64,000 nucleotides of DNA from Cordilura impudica. Taxonomy: Eukaryota > Arthropoda > Insecta > Diptera > Scathophagidae. The DNA lies in NCBI GenBank assembly GCA_963682025.1, contig OY821517.1, positions 107,126,972-107,190,971 of the forward strand, given 5' to 3'. Both the position numbers and the translations under genes were made by a program. A model generated the notes under the pieces. That model was given only the letters and a program-made list of their open reading frames with translations. It did no database searches and was not told the origin of the DNA. Shown one piece after another: positions 36,243-47,625 of the stretch. Numbering within the stretch: the first letter of the stretch is position 1; each line of letters opens with the position of its first letter.

Positions 36243-36243
36243 T

Positions 36244-37837
36244 TTGGGCCTTGATATCACTAACTTCTTTGTTAATGGCATCATGAGTTTCTTTTTTGAA
36301 TTCAAATTTTATTGGCCTGCAGAATTTCGTAAAAGATGGTTTCTCATTTTTCCAAATATTCATTGTTTGCGTTGTATTAGTCGAAGGCTCTGAATCTTCC
36401 AAAATGGTACAAATGATACCATGAACATATCTGAGTCCCAAATATTTTCACATACTACTTGTTATACCCTATACCACTATGTGGTTTGGGTATAATGACT
36501 TTGTGCTGCTGTTTGTAACAACCAAAAATATTTGACCTAGACCCATCTTTAATTATACCGATCGAATCAGAATCACTTTCTGAGTTGATTTAACAATGTC
36601 CGTCCGTCCGTCCGTCCATCCGTCTGTGTGTCCATGTAAACCTTTTAATCAAACTGCAGGTCGCAAATATGAATATATTTTGATCAAATTTGGTATGTAA
36701 GCTTTCATCAGCCATGGGATGAACGCTATTGAAATTGGTGAGAATCGGTCCATGTTCAGACCTAGCCCCCATACAAATTACCCCTATGAAAACGACATAA
36801 ATTGCCATAAGATCCAAATTGTCATATAGATTGTACTCAAATTGGATTTATATGCGTTCGTTACATCCATTAATGAGTAGTCCAGAAATGATCCCTTTGG
36901 CCCGATCTTCACTTAAATCTATTAAAAACAAAAATATTGCACTGATTCTTCTCAAATTTTGTTTGTATATATTTTTGCAAAATAAAAGAGACTTTACCAA
37001 ACATGATCAGGATCGGTCCATTTTTGGACCTAGTCCCCATATAGATATATCATCCGATATGAACTTTTTCATATCTGCAGCCAAAAAAAAATTAATAAAA
37101 ATCCCACTCAAATTTGGTTTTTGCTTATTTTCTATGTCCAGTTAGTTGGGCCTAAGAGATAGAGTTTCTAAGCGCATGGTATAGGGTATCGTAGAGTCGG
37201 TCTAGACCGACTATAATTTTCTTACTTGTTTGTGTTGTTTTTGTCCCGAAGAACCATCGCTCGGAGTCGGTATATTTTTAAGGATCCGTTTTGTTCTCAC
37301 TGGAGAAGCTTTAACAACTTTTTCAATGATATCCGCATTTGTCAATTGGTTCTGTGATCGTAATTGATGTAGGAAAGATTCTTTTATATTTGTACAACCA
37401 ATTTCATCGTTAACATCTTTAAGTTTCCGCCTCTTATATCTATCCTTGCAGTTGTCCATTGATTTGCGTGGTCTTCCAGCCTTAACTTGTTTTGCTGTTT
37501 CTGCAGCGACAGTAAGTTGGCCTTCTAACCAGTTTGCACTTTTTATATAAAAATTTTGTTTACTGTAGCTAACTTCTTTGTAGCGATTTTTTAGTGCTTT
37601 GGCGAAATTAGATAATTGCTCTTATATTTCGGTGCTACACGAATTTAAGTTTAATTTTATTTTAACGTAACTAAGAACATCTTCCTGGTTTTTGTTTCTA
37701 AAATATTCTTCGGCCAGTTCTTTATAACTGAAGCTGTCCATAATTTTCTGAATATTTTTTTTGCAACTGTTATTGCTGAAATATATTAGATCAATTGAGT
37801 TTGTATTCAAATGTCGCTTTCTTATAATCCTTCTCAT
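36244..37837 (-). pseudogene. FCRPIK-family transposase-like gene, interrupted
   Basis: The minus-strand frame from 37837 to about 37229 includes SFSYKELAEEYFRN, a TAA at 37622-37624, then NWLEGQL, AGRPRKSMDNCKDRYKRRK and SPVRTKRILKNI. After the mini-me copy (36462-37225) the gene resumes at 36461-36244 with MNIWKNEKPSFTKFCRPIKFEF. GRPRKS..D..KRRK and FCRPIK-E are hallmarks of an uncharacterised metazoan family found in many copies in insects and cnidarians, distinct from the FAENY family. Most of the central protein is missing. It is probably a DNA-transposon transposase (inference from copy behaviour). The downstream end abuts the R-b poly(A). Confidence 0.6.
36462..37225 (+). repeat. Mini-me/DINE-like repeat, copy 2 (most complete)
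   Basis: The 5' end folds as TTATACCC...GGGTATAA enclosing ACCAC...GTGGT. It contains a GTCC run (36599-36618), and near the 3' end carries GGTATAGGGTAT and the perfect 18-bp palindrome AGTCGGTCTAGACCGACT (37195-37212), ending ATTTTCTTAC. It interrupts the FCRPIK-family gene, and TACTTGTT occurs at both junctions (36456-36463, 37223-37230), part of which may be a target duplication. No ORF. Confidence 0.85.
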
Positions 37838-38556
37838 AAGCCATCATACAATGTTTCTAGGTAAAGTAAAAAGGTAAGAAAATGGCATTAGTGCATTACT
37901 ACCTAAAATATTATATAAAAAATCCACTATACAAATGAATTACCTGTGTGTGTTTTCTTTACTACTTGCATTAGTGCATTGTTAGGTTAAATAAAAAGGT
38001 ATAAAAAAAGTATGATAATAAAAAAAATCAGGTTACTAATGAATTACATCCTCTGTGTATTGACATTCTTACTTACAAATTTGTTATGGTAATAGAACAA
38101 ATAATGACAATTATAAGCTATAAAATACCTAAAGAACAAATTTAATACACCATTGTATACGAGTACTTATAGGGCTGTTTAAATTATCGTAATTTGAATT
38201 TTTTTTAGAGTAATTTCGTTAAAATGAAAAAAGTGTTCTACCCATGGGTCGTCACGGGTACAAAAGTATATATACGGTTAAAGAGTATACTTTCGGCTTT
38301 CTCCCGGTGGTACACGTTTCTTGTTTCCTTTTGTTCCCTAGAAGTTCTATTCCACTAAATTTGAAATTTGAGAAAAATATGGTAGTTTCATAAATATTTC
38401 ATAACGCGCCTAATATTAAACGATAGAGCTGAGACCTCTTACAACAACTAAAGGCTATGATCCTACCAACATTATAAAAAAGACCGCAGGTCTTTATCGA
38501 TGATAGCTTGCGAATAGTAACCATTTATTTTTGATAAAAAACAAAAAAAATAAAAA
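37838..38556. other. AT-rich non-coding stretch
   Basis: Nothing recognisable. It may include the upstream end of the FCRPIK-family element, but no inverted repeat was found. Confidence 0.45.
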
Positions 38557-39325
38557 GTAAGAAAATTATAGTCGGTCTAGACCGGCTATACGATACCATG
38601 CGTTTAGAGACCCTTTCTCTCAGGCCCAACTAACTGGATATAGAAAATAAGCATAAATCAAATTGAGTGCGATTTTTATTAATTTTTTTGGCTGCAGATA
38701 TGAAAAAGTTCATATCGGATGATATATTTATATGGGAACTAGGTCCAAAAATGGACCTATCGTGACCATGTTTGGTAAGGTCTCTTGTATTTTGCAAAAA
38801 TATATACAAACAAAATTTGAGAAGAATCAGTGAAATATTTTTGTTTTTTTGTTAGATTTAGATGAAGATCGGGAAGCAGTTCTATATGGGGCCTATGACT
38901 AAGAGTTGTCCGATAGGGATCATTTTGGGCCTACTGATTAATGGATGTTATAGACACATACAAACCCAATTTGACTAAGATTTATATGATAATTTGGATC
39001 TTATGGCAATTTATGTTGATTTCATAGGGGTCATTTGTATGGGGGCTAGGTCTGAACATGGAGTTTCAATAGTGTTTATCCTATGGCCGACAAAAGCTTA
39101 TATACCAAATTTCATCAAAACATATTCATACTTGCGGCCTGCAGTTTGATTACAAGCTTTACATGGACACACAGACGGACGGACGGACATCGTTAAATCG
39201 AATCAGATAGTGATTCTGAGTCGATCGGTATAATGAAAGATGGGTCTAGGTCAAATATTTTTGGTAGTTACAAACAGCAGCACAAAGTCATTATACCCAA
39301 ACCACATAGTGGTATAGGGTATAAT
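38557..39325 (-). repeat. Mini-me/DINE-like repeat, copy 3
   Basis: A full-length reverse-orientation copy starting GTAAGAAAATTATAG and ending GGTATAGGGTATAA. The GGAC run at 39178-39188 is the complement of the family GTCC microsatellite. It is about as well preserved as copy 2. Confidence 0.85.
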
Positions 39326-39659
39326 CACCTTTTTCTGAAATTAAAAAAAACTGTTGAGTTTGACAGCCCACAATTACCTATAGTTTAACCTAATTTTTTG
39401 GCTACCTTAAGCTGGATATATTAGCTACAAAAAGGCGTTGAAATTTTAAAAATCGGTGACAAAAAAATATTAGACTTTTGGCCAATGAAATCAAAATTTC
39501 AGCCACAGTGCTACGTAGAAAAGGGAAAAACAATAAGAGGAGTGTTAATTAACTAAAAAAAGAGTAGTTTAAAAAAACTGGATGTTGTTGAAGTGCTCAT
39601 ATGATGAGAGTAATAATATGTTGAGTTTTCCCTGCGTGAGTGGGTTTGTTATTGTTGGT

Positions 39660-40021
39660 TGTTTTTTTTTTTTTTTTTGGTATATTGTGAGGTTGTTTTT
39701 GTCTGGTTTGGTTGAATGTTAAATTTTTAATTTTTCTGCACTGTGTTAGCTTGTTATTGTTAAATGTTTTGTAATTTTGTTTTATGATTTATTTTCTTTG
39801 GTTTGTGTATTATTTATACGTTAGAATGTTTCTTTTATTGAGATGGTACGTTTTTATTTTTTATTCTTGGGTATTTTGTGTGGTTGTTTTTGCATGGTTT
39901 GGTTGAATGTTGTTTTTTTTTGCACTGTGTTAGTTTGTAATTGTTGGATGTTTTTAAATTTTGTTTTATGGTTTGTTTTGTTTGGCTTTTGCATTGTTTA
40001 TATATTGGAGTGTTTTTGTTT
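39660..40021 (+). repeat. GT-rich imperfect tandem repeat, about 175-bp unit
   Basis: Two units, about 39680-39855 and 39866-40021, share GGTTGTTTTTG, TGGTTTGGTTGAATGTT, GCACTGTGTTAG and TTGTTTTATG.TTTTTTT in the same order. The upper strand is strongly T+G-rich with hardly any C. No gene. The array ends directly at a mini-me fragment. Confidence 0.7.
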
Positions 40022-40130
40022 TTAGATAGATTTGAGTGAAGATCAGGAATCAGCCTTATGAGGGTACTACGATTAAAATAGTCCTACAGCGTTTATTTTT
40101 GACTTCTGCTTAGTAGGTATATTATAGTCC

Positions 40131-40384
40131 TATTGGATAGTAGTTTAGACACAATTTTTCATAAGAAAGCTTAGGATTTTTCCTTTAAGAGCTTTTTGGT
40201 CGCTTGGTGGGATGGGAGTGGGATATCTATCAAAATAAATGTTTTGTAACTCAAGACAACGGTTTTTCAATTTTTCACAAATGCACTATTTTGAATTTTT
40301 TCCTATTTGTGTGTAAAACCTTACAAATAAAACTTATACTGAGAAGCTAGACAAATTAGCCGTTCCGAAGGTATGTAACATACC
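40131..40384. repeat. FAENY transposon TIR, left arm (deleted)
   Basis: Starts TATTGGATAGTAG, then joins TAAGAAAGCTTAGG after about 30 bases, and ends near GTATGTAACATAC. It is the inverted counterpart of 41797-42298, minus about 247 bp. Confidence 0.85.
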
Positions 40385-40663
40385 TAACTAAAATTTTATA
40401 CCCTCGATACTGTAATACCCAGAATATGTTAACCTCAGGAAAAAATCGCTTTTTTTCTTTAGAAATGTTAAAAAATTATTATTTTTATTTATTTTTAATA
40501 ATAATTAAATTAATAATAATAATAATATTAAAAATAAAAAGATAAATAATTTATTAAAACTTAATCTTAACTATTTTTATACTTAATTTATTGTAGCTGA
40601 TGAAGTATTTAAGTCTTGAAAATTTTTAAATACCCAGTCTTTCATCCAGCTTTTTTGTCGCCT

Positions 40664-41760
40664 TTATTTGCTGCGTTTTTTTGTCAATCCCTTCTTGGCG
40701 CTACTAGGTTCAGCTGTTGATTTCGCTGCTGGTTTATTTAATGTCTTTGGAAAGAAATCGCATTGAATAGAGGCAGAAAACTTTTTCAACTTGAGTCTTC
40801 CATCGACAAGCGGTATAAAAGCATAGTATTGAGCGGTGCCATCGATTGTTACCGCAGCATCGAATCTGCTCTTCAGTGTTTTCAGTGTTTCCTGATGATC
40901 TTCTTTGCTACTAAAAACTATTTTAGTTTCTTTACAATAACTCTTTGCCCAATGGAATAAAGCAGTCACATCTAAGATACCTTCATTACTGTAAATTTAG
41001 ATTTTAGAAATTTTTGTATTCTCTTCTGGTACTCATAAACTGCAACGGTATCATGTTTTAAATCGTCGGATATGATTGCCATACTTTTGTGTTCCAGTTT
41101 TTCATTTTTCATGTAGTAAATAACTACTTTGAATATAGTTGCTTGGTCGTTATTGAAGTGGAATGCTTGTATGGCATCCTAAAGAACATATTTATAGTTT
41201 TCTGCGAAATCATGTGAAATAACGAATTCACCAGACTTCATATGTATCTTCAAATCCTTGAAGAATGGCCATTGCTCTTTGACTAAAAAGTCATGGTTTC
41301 TCGAGTTTAGCAATCCTGTACACATTTCTTCCACAAAATCATCCACATTTAAAATGATTGTTTTCAATGTGCATCTGTCAGTCTGAATCCAAGAATCAAA
41401 TTTGACCTCCTCTATATATTCTCGATCTAAAGAGTTGATTAAATTTTCTTTGATAAATGTGGTTTTCGGGCAATTGGTACATTCACCTAAGTGGCAAGAA
41501 GTTGTTGCATTAGGACACATAGTCAATTTAAGGCAATCGCGGTAATCGTGTAAATCTTCTGCCGAATCATCTGTTAAATACTTTAAGTTGATTTCCTTCA
41601 ACATCAGTTTAACATTTTCATGGTAAATGCAAACGCATATTGTGTAAGTTCTGCTGCTTCCTACCAAAACGCAATGTTTTGGCCTTATTTGGGTTAATAT
41701 TGTGAAGCCAATTTGACATCCTCGTGTTCAGATTGAAATGTTGCAAATAACTCTTTCAGG
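40664..41760 (-). pseudogene. FAENY-family transposase-like gene of the TIR element
   Basis: Read downward: LKELFATFQSEHEDVKL (about 41760-41710, with frameshifts), then from 41667 VGSSRTYTICVCIYHENVK, CHLGECTNCP and SHDFAENY (DFAENY codons at 41194-41211). The frame continues past a TAG at 41179-41181 through DAIQAFHFNNDQATIF and MAIISDDLKHDT. Text is lost near 40985, and a C-terminal piece (40969-40664: HWAKSYCKETK, IPLVDGRLKLKKF, Lys-rich end) follows in another frame. The SDG..QFKN block expected after SDDLKHDT is deleted. The same block order as 19702-23278 shows two members of one broad family. DDE-type chemistry is inferred, not seen. Confidence 0.72.
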
Positions 41761-41796
41761 TTACAGATAACCATACTCTTCTGTTATGTTATGAAA

Positions 41797-42298
41797 GTAT
41801 GTTACATATCTTCGGAAAGGTTAATTTGTCTAGTTTCTCAGTATAAGTTTTATTTGTAAGGTTTTTCACACAGATAGGAAAAAATTCAAAATAGTGCATT
41901 TGTGAAAAATTGAAAAACCGTTGTCTTGAGTTACAAAACATTTATTTTGATAGATATCCCACTCCCATCCCACTAAGCGACCAAAAACCTCTTAAAGGAA
42001 AAATCCTAAGCTTTCTTATAAAAAAAAAATGCCCTTTTTGAAAAAAAGGCAAAAAATGCTTTAATTTAGCAAAAAAAAAGTCTACATTTTTTTTTTAAAG
42101 TATTTTTTTTTCGAAATATTGAAGAAATAGCTAACTAAACTATTTGGGAGAAAATTTTCTAAGAACAATAGGTAATAAGTTACATGGATGAGAAAAAACA
42201 CCTGTTTGGCCAAAATGTCAAATTTTGATCCCCTCTAACTCAGAGAGATCTGGACCGATCTTATTGAAAAATTGTGTCTAAACTACTATCCAATAGAA
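41797..42298. repeat. FAENY transposon TIR, right arm (full)
   Basis: Inverted counterpart of 40131-40384, holding the extra 42021-42267 segment that includes poly(A)/(T) runs. Confidence 0.85.
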
Positions 42299-42814
42299 AT
42301 AATCTTGGTGCGAATTTCATCCCGAGCCGAAGACATGGGTTTCAAAAGTTGGTGCACTTGACATGAAACCCCCCCATATATTAAATTTTATTGATTTACA
42401 TATGATAATCCATGGCTGCACGCACATGCACCGACTTTCACCAATATCAGTACCGTTCGTTCTATGATCGATAAAAGCATATGTAAGAAATTTCATCAAA
42501 ATGTATTCATATTTGTATTCTCTGCCTTGATTACAAGGTTTACATGGACATAAAGACAAGCGAACAGTCAGCTAGATAGACAGACATACAGACCGACCGA
42601 CAAACGAATTGACGGAAACCGCTAAATCGACTCAGACACTCTTTCTGAATCGATATAAAAGATTAGTCTAGGTCAAAAATTTTTTTTAGTTACAAATAAT
42701 AGCACGAACACATTATACCCTCACCATATAGTGGCATAAGTTACAAAAATGATTACGAAAATGTAAAAAAATAACCATCACTACTGATCCAGATATTTTT
42801 TTTCTTGGCATAAA

Positions 42815-43190
42815 TACTGTCTGCCAGTCCGTCTACGGGCAGGTCGCAAATAAAAGTATATATATTTTTTTATTAGATCTGGTATAAACTTTTATTAGAA
42901 ATATGATGGTATCTATTGAAATTGGTGAAAATCGATGCATATTCAGACTTAGCACCCATAAACTCCAGATTCTTACACATGATGTGATCAAATTTTAATC
43001 GTGAGTGTTTATGATGTCCATAAATCATCACTCCCTTAATTGGGTTGTTATTATTTTTGCAACACATAAGACCTCACTAAATATGATCTTTTTTGGAACG
43101 CTTTTTATACCAAGTCCCCATATAATAAACTGTATATCAGATGTGATTACTATCTTTCTACTCTATTTTCTCAAAGTCAAACTTTAATAC
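42815..43190 (+). repeat. Diverged mini-me-like copy 5
   Basis: A short, worn plus-strand copy: GGCAGGTCGCAAAT, TATTGAAATTGGTGAAAATCG, CCATAAATCATCACTCCCTTAATTG and GATATGAACT-like blocks occur in family order. Ends are not definable. Confidence 0.5.
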
Positions 43191-44572
43191 CATAAACTTA
43201 ATTACAAAATATACAACCGAATGTATATTTGTTTATTGTATGTGTAAAGTGCACCCAAAATTATCACTTTGCATTACGCAAATAAACAACAAACAGAGAA
43301 TATGCATAAAGAAAGTCTATTTTAGTAATTCTATGTAAACAGATACAAAGTAATTCTTCAATATTAATACCAGATCTATGGAAAATCTATATAAATGTAT
43401 ATGTTGTGTTTGTATTTAGCACAATGTAGAGTATATATGTATCTATTTACCACATGCGATTACATCAAATGATAAAACGGAATCATTACATTTATGAGGC
43501 TGTTACACAAAGTAAAATATTTCGAGAAAGGGATAAACTAAAGGATAAATGTAAATGAGTATTCATGTAAGGCAACTATTCTATACTGATTTGTTTGTAG
43601 CATCAAACATAAATAGCCAAATAAATGTTGTTAGTTTATGGAATACAGAAATTAGAATGATATTGGCTTATGCATCAGTCGAATTTCGTATGTTAAAACT
43701 CCATTCTACAGACATGTGCAAAAATAGACATTCATGTGTTTTGTCTATATGAATATAAATTGGTATTTTCCTATACTTGAATCTAAATATAAATACTGCT
43801 TATATTTATTAAAAACATAATATTTAAGATAAATATAATTTTATTTAAAGTTGACGATTTGACAGAAAGTTTCCAACTGGTCTGTGGCTATATGTTCGTA
43901 AATTGTTTTTTGTAAATCTCAAATTTGTAATTTTTAAAGAATATATGTATCTGTATGTCCAATTGTACATAAATGTAAATAACTATACATATAAATGAAT
44001 TTAATATAAATTTCAGTTTTGTTGCTATCGAAAATTGGTGATGGAATAATTTTCCTATATCTTTTCTGTTACAGTGTTCAGCTCACAAAGAATGTATGAT
44101 ATTGCCGATTTTTTTTTAATGAATTCTAAATAATGTACAAAGCTAGGTCATATTTAAGCTTTACCTACTCACTATAGTGGAAGGTATCCTAACAGATATA
44201 CTTCAAATGCTGAAAGATGGGTATATGTAAGGAGGGACATATATAATGGTTCTTAATTTCTTGTTAGCTGCCCTATCCAACATTTTACACGCACTCAATA
44301 TATGATTGTTTCAAAGTAACGGTAGGGAAATTTTACATAAAATAATCCACCTTTTTAACAACTTATAATGATATATAAAATATGGCGTAAATGTTTCGCC
44401 ATATTAAGATCTGTTTACACAAAAAAAAAAAACGACTCAAAACAATAAATATTTACTGACAAAAAAATGTTTTTTTACAACCAGATTGTGTATTTGTTTA
44501 ATATGTTCTCCAGCGATACATTAAAATATAAAGGTATTCACAAGTAGTGCCTATTTTCGCATTTATAAAATA
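43191..44572. other. AT-rich non-coding stretch
   Basis: No gene or repeat recognised. Short open frames such as 43555-43752 show no conserved motif. Confidence 0.5.
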
Positions 44573-44576
44573 CTAG

Positions 44577-46298
44577 CTGTACCCGGTCCGCTTTGCTGGC
44601 CCTTATTAAAGATTTTAAATTTTAGAAAAATGTTTTTGTACAACGTTTTTTATTAGTGAATAAAAATTATGTATATTATATACATAGTATACATGAAATT
44701 AATTAGTAACGTTTTATAGCAAAGCTCTCTGATAAATAATATTTTTTGTTTTGTCAACACGTCAGCATCCAACGTATAATTGTCCTTGTGAGAAACATTG
44801 TGTTTCAGTATTTAATCCGCAGACCTACAACAATTGACCTTGAAATTTATTAATTATCATAGCAAATGTAAAACTTAGTGGAAATTGAATGCGTTTGAAG
44901 TTAAACGGCATATCTGATGGAATGATTGGTAAACGTGGAATTAATACATTTTTACCTTTGTATTTTCTTGTTAATATAGTTGCTTCTATCATATTGTTGA
45001 ATAATTTGTTAACAGCAAGTCTAGTTCCATTACAAAGCCGCGGTTGATTTAAATTAAATCAATCGATTTGTATGTTTTTGTTTGGCCATTAATTATATTT
45101 TGAATATCAATATTAATGTCACTGACATATTTCTTTTTGGCTGTTAAAATAGCGTTATCGCTTAACCATTATGTATTTGTGTATACACTTGAAATTAAAT
45201 CTTCTGTGGATTTATTTGTAACACAAAAATTAGCAGGTAACGTTATTAATCCTGTTGTATTGTCTATAGCAATTTTTACATTTCCAACGTCCTATAATTA
45301 TTTTCTAAATATACGCGCATGTTTATAGTAAGTTAAAGTTTTTGAACAAAATGCTACAAGTTATATGACTTTAAACATTCGCTTAATTCATCTGGTGGTG
45401 TTGATCGTGTAATAACTGGTAAAGTCTCTCTAAAATCACCTGCCAGTAATATAAAAACACGTCCAAATGGTTGGTGGTTGTTACGCAAATCTTACAATGT
45501 TCAACGCAATGCTTCTAATGACTTTTTGTGTGCCACTGTGCATTCATCCCACATAATAATCTTGCACAGTTGGAGTACCTTTGCCATTGCAGATGCTTTC
45601 GAAATATTGTATGTTGGTATTTGTGTTAGTTGCATATTTAATGATAATTTTAAAGCAGAAAGTGTCATTCTGCCACCATCTAATAAAGTAGCTAAAATTC
45701 CAGAAGAGGCCATTTCCAACGTTATATCACCATTTGATCGTATTAATGCTAAAATAGCTGAAATTAAATACGTTTTTCCAGTACCTCCGGGAGCATATAA
45801 GAAATAAATTCCAGAAGTTCCAGCATTAACAGATTGCATAATATTATCGTAAACGTGATGTGGATTCATGTCTGGTCTATTATGTTGAACAAAAGTATTT
45901 AATGCATGGATATGGTAATTTTTTTCTCGTTGTATTTCATGATTAGATAAGTCTGTATTGGCTCTATTAGGTGATGGCATTCCCAATGAATTTAAAACAT
46001 TACTTACCATCATTAAGCAAATATCCTCAATGTAAATTAATGCTTGGTTATACATATTGGGAGAATATTATAATTCAATGTTTTCATTAACATTACGTTC
46101 TTGGTGTAAAATATCCTCTGTCATGGCGTCTTTATATTTTCCCCAAAATTCTAGTGGATGTGATGGAAAACATATTGATACTATAATTATAATATAATTA
46201 TAATGATAATATAATTGCGAATAATGTTCAAATTTGATATGGGGAAGCAGCAAGTGATGCATCGGCCAGTGAATTATCCCAATGTTTATCGTTCTCAA
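44577..46298 (-). pseudogene. Helitron H2 PIF1-like helicase, broken
   Basis: From 46298 downward: PSHPLEFWGKYKDAMTEDILHQERN, then MYNQALIYIEDI from 46055, the Walker A box PGGTGKT near 45776-45793, MWDECTVAHKKSLEAL near 45510, then after a stop GDFRETLP-like and weakly readable late motifs to about 44740. The part to 45501 is well preserved; the rest is riddled with stops. The partner segment in H1 (7686-9317) has the same order, confirming a shared family. Confidence 0.83.
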
Positions 46299-46555
46299 GT
46301 AAACTCATTGTTGGCAGGCACCACGATATGATTCGCATAATATATTATTTATTGCTCTTAAATTTTGAAATGATATCGGGCCACGTAAGTTAATCAACAA
46401 CAAACGCAAATAGTAGCACTCAGCATTATGTAATGTGTGTAATCGAACTAAAGCATCACTTGAAAATACGTTGGGGTGGCCAGTTACTGGTTGTCCCTAT
46501 TTCCGAAATAGTTTGAAACTTCTGAATATAATAACTTTTTAGCGAATTCATCCAT

Positions 46556-47300
46556 TTAGCGGAATGAAAAAATGCAGTCAATGTTGTTGTTTTCTCTTCT
46601 AAAATGTACTTGTTGTCCATTTTCTAAATGAACAGCCAAATGTACTACAGTATCTTTCATGAATAGGAATGCAAATATGCGCCATACTGCTTCATTGCTA
46701 TTGATGTATCTTCCCATTTGATATTGTCTGATTCCATCTAAATTATTTGCTGGTGCTACTAATGGCCATGCCTTTGTTAACATTTTTACAAATATATTTG
46801 ATAGATTTGACCAAATTACAGTACTCTTCATTAATATGTGCTTTATAAATTTTTGATAATAATGATGAATATGACACTATCCAACGATTGTCAATCTCAA
46901 CATTGTTATTTTGTACTTTTAGTGTCATTTATTGAACGTCTTCGATACAGTGGATATCCATCGTTGCCTGCAGTTGCTTCTGTAGTCAATTGCCTTGGAT
47001 ATCGCTTTGAGCACTTACGATCAATCGTACGTGGTGAATGTATATTAAGTGCACCACATAAGCTATGCATCATATTCTGTGTAACAATTTCAAGCAGTTC
47101 AGGATCAATACTATCAATTTCATTTGGCTGAATTTTATCCATACACCAAATTAAAATATGAGCATGTGGCAGTCCCCTCTTCTGCCATTCAATTGAATAC
47201 ATCCAGCAACAAACTGATCCAAAAATTTTGTGCTTGACAATTAAATCTATAAAAGATTTTAATTTCTGCCTAATATCATGACGATGTTATATCATGACGA
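46556..47300 (-). pseudogene. Helitron H2 Rep domain with HUH motif
   Basis: The ORF from 47202 gives EWQKRGLPHAHILIW; HAH (codons 47158-47166, minus strand) is the two-histidine metal-binding motif of HUH nucleases, which nick the element end. Upstream RQKLKSFIDLIVKH (about 47270) and downstream DRKCSKRYPR, YQMGRYINSNEAVWRIF and VHLAVHLENGQQVHF are standard Helitron Rep blocks, now in different frames (47202-46906, 46928-46743, 46831-46556). The region is absent from H1. Confidence 0.8.
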
Positions 47301-47625
47301 TCAGCTGGCGACTATCCAGGCAATGAACAATTCTTAATTTCAATCCACTTCGGATTGCAAGTAATAGTTGTAAATAAATCAGGACGGCCAATTTCGAATG
47401 TATGTCATAGCGTCTTGTGCACATTCATGCATGTGTCGTGGACTTTTGGTATAAGTAGCTGGTAGTAGTAAGTAGCGGCGTCATCGCAGATACCATTGTT
47501 TGTAATTTAGTTCAGAACATGAACATGAGCCGACGGCCTTAGCAGCTAGTGCTTACTTAATATAATTTTGTAATAATTTATTATTACATAGTTATTAAAT
47601 AAATAATAAATTAGTTCTGGAAACT

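Larger units (their letters stand above)
25855..36243 (+). mobile_element. Non-LTR retrotransposon R-b, carrying three insertions
   Basis: Gag end, endonuclease, RT and 3' UTR of one APE-type element can be followed through three later insertions: a Penelope-like element (26864-28709), element B (29960-33341) and element X (33936-35898). Each removal restores the protein exactly: EIEIFNY-NQDLF, NILN-DKCEII and FVQKM-GNAPEYL. The 3' UTR ends with ACT repeats (36203-36218) and poly(A) (36219-36242). About 3.2 kb of R-b sequence remains. Point stops and frameshifts show it was already decaying or has decayed since. Confidence 0.9.
40131..42298 (-). mobile_element. FAENY-type DNA transposon with long terminal inverted repeats
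   Basis: Left arm 40131-40384 and right arm 41797-42298 are inverted copies. The inner 224 bp of each arm (40161-40384 against 41797-42020) match at well over 90 percent by eye. The outermost 30 or so bases (TATTGGATAGTAGTTTAGACACAATTTTTCA) also match, but the right arm has about 247 bp between them that the left arm lacks, so the full TIR is about 500 bp and the left arm is deleted. The single gene between the arms is the FAENY-family ORF. No target duplication could be recognised. Confidence 0.82.
40022..42725 (-). repeat. Mini-me-like copy 4, split by the FAENY transposon
   Basis: 40022-40130 resembles the family block TTAGAT..TGAAGATC.GGAA.CAG, and 42299-42725 resembles the rest (TTTCATCAAAATGTATTCAT, TGATTACAAGGTTTACATGGACA, GTCTAGGTCAAA, ATTATACCCTCACCATATAGTGG), both in reverse orientation. 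The TIR element at 40131-42298 lies between them. Both parts are strongly diverged, so the copy is old. Confidence 0.55.

Noticed and set aside
40100..42330. Target duplication for the FAENY transposon
   Set aside because: Flanks (left TATAGTC, right AAATAATC) share no convincing direct repeat; worn mini-me text on both sides confuses the comparison.
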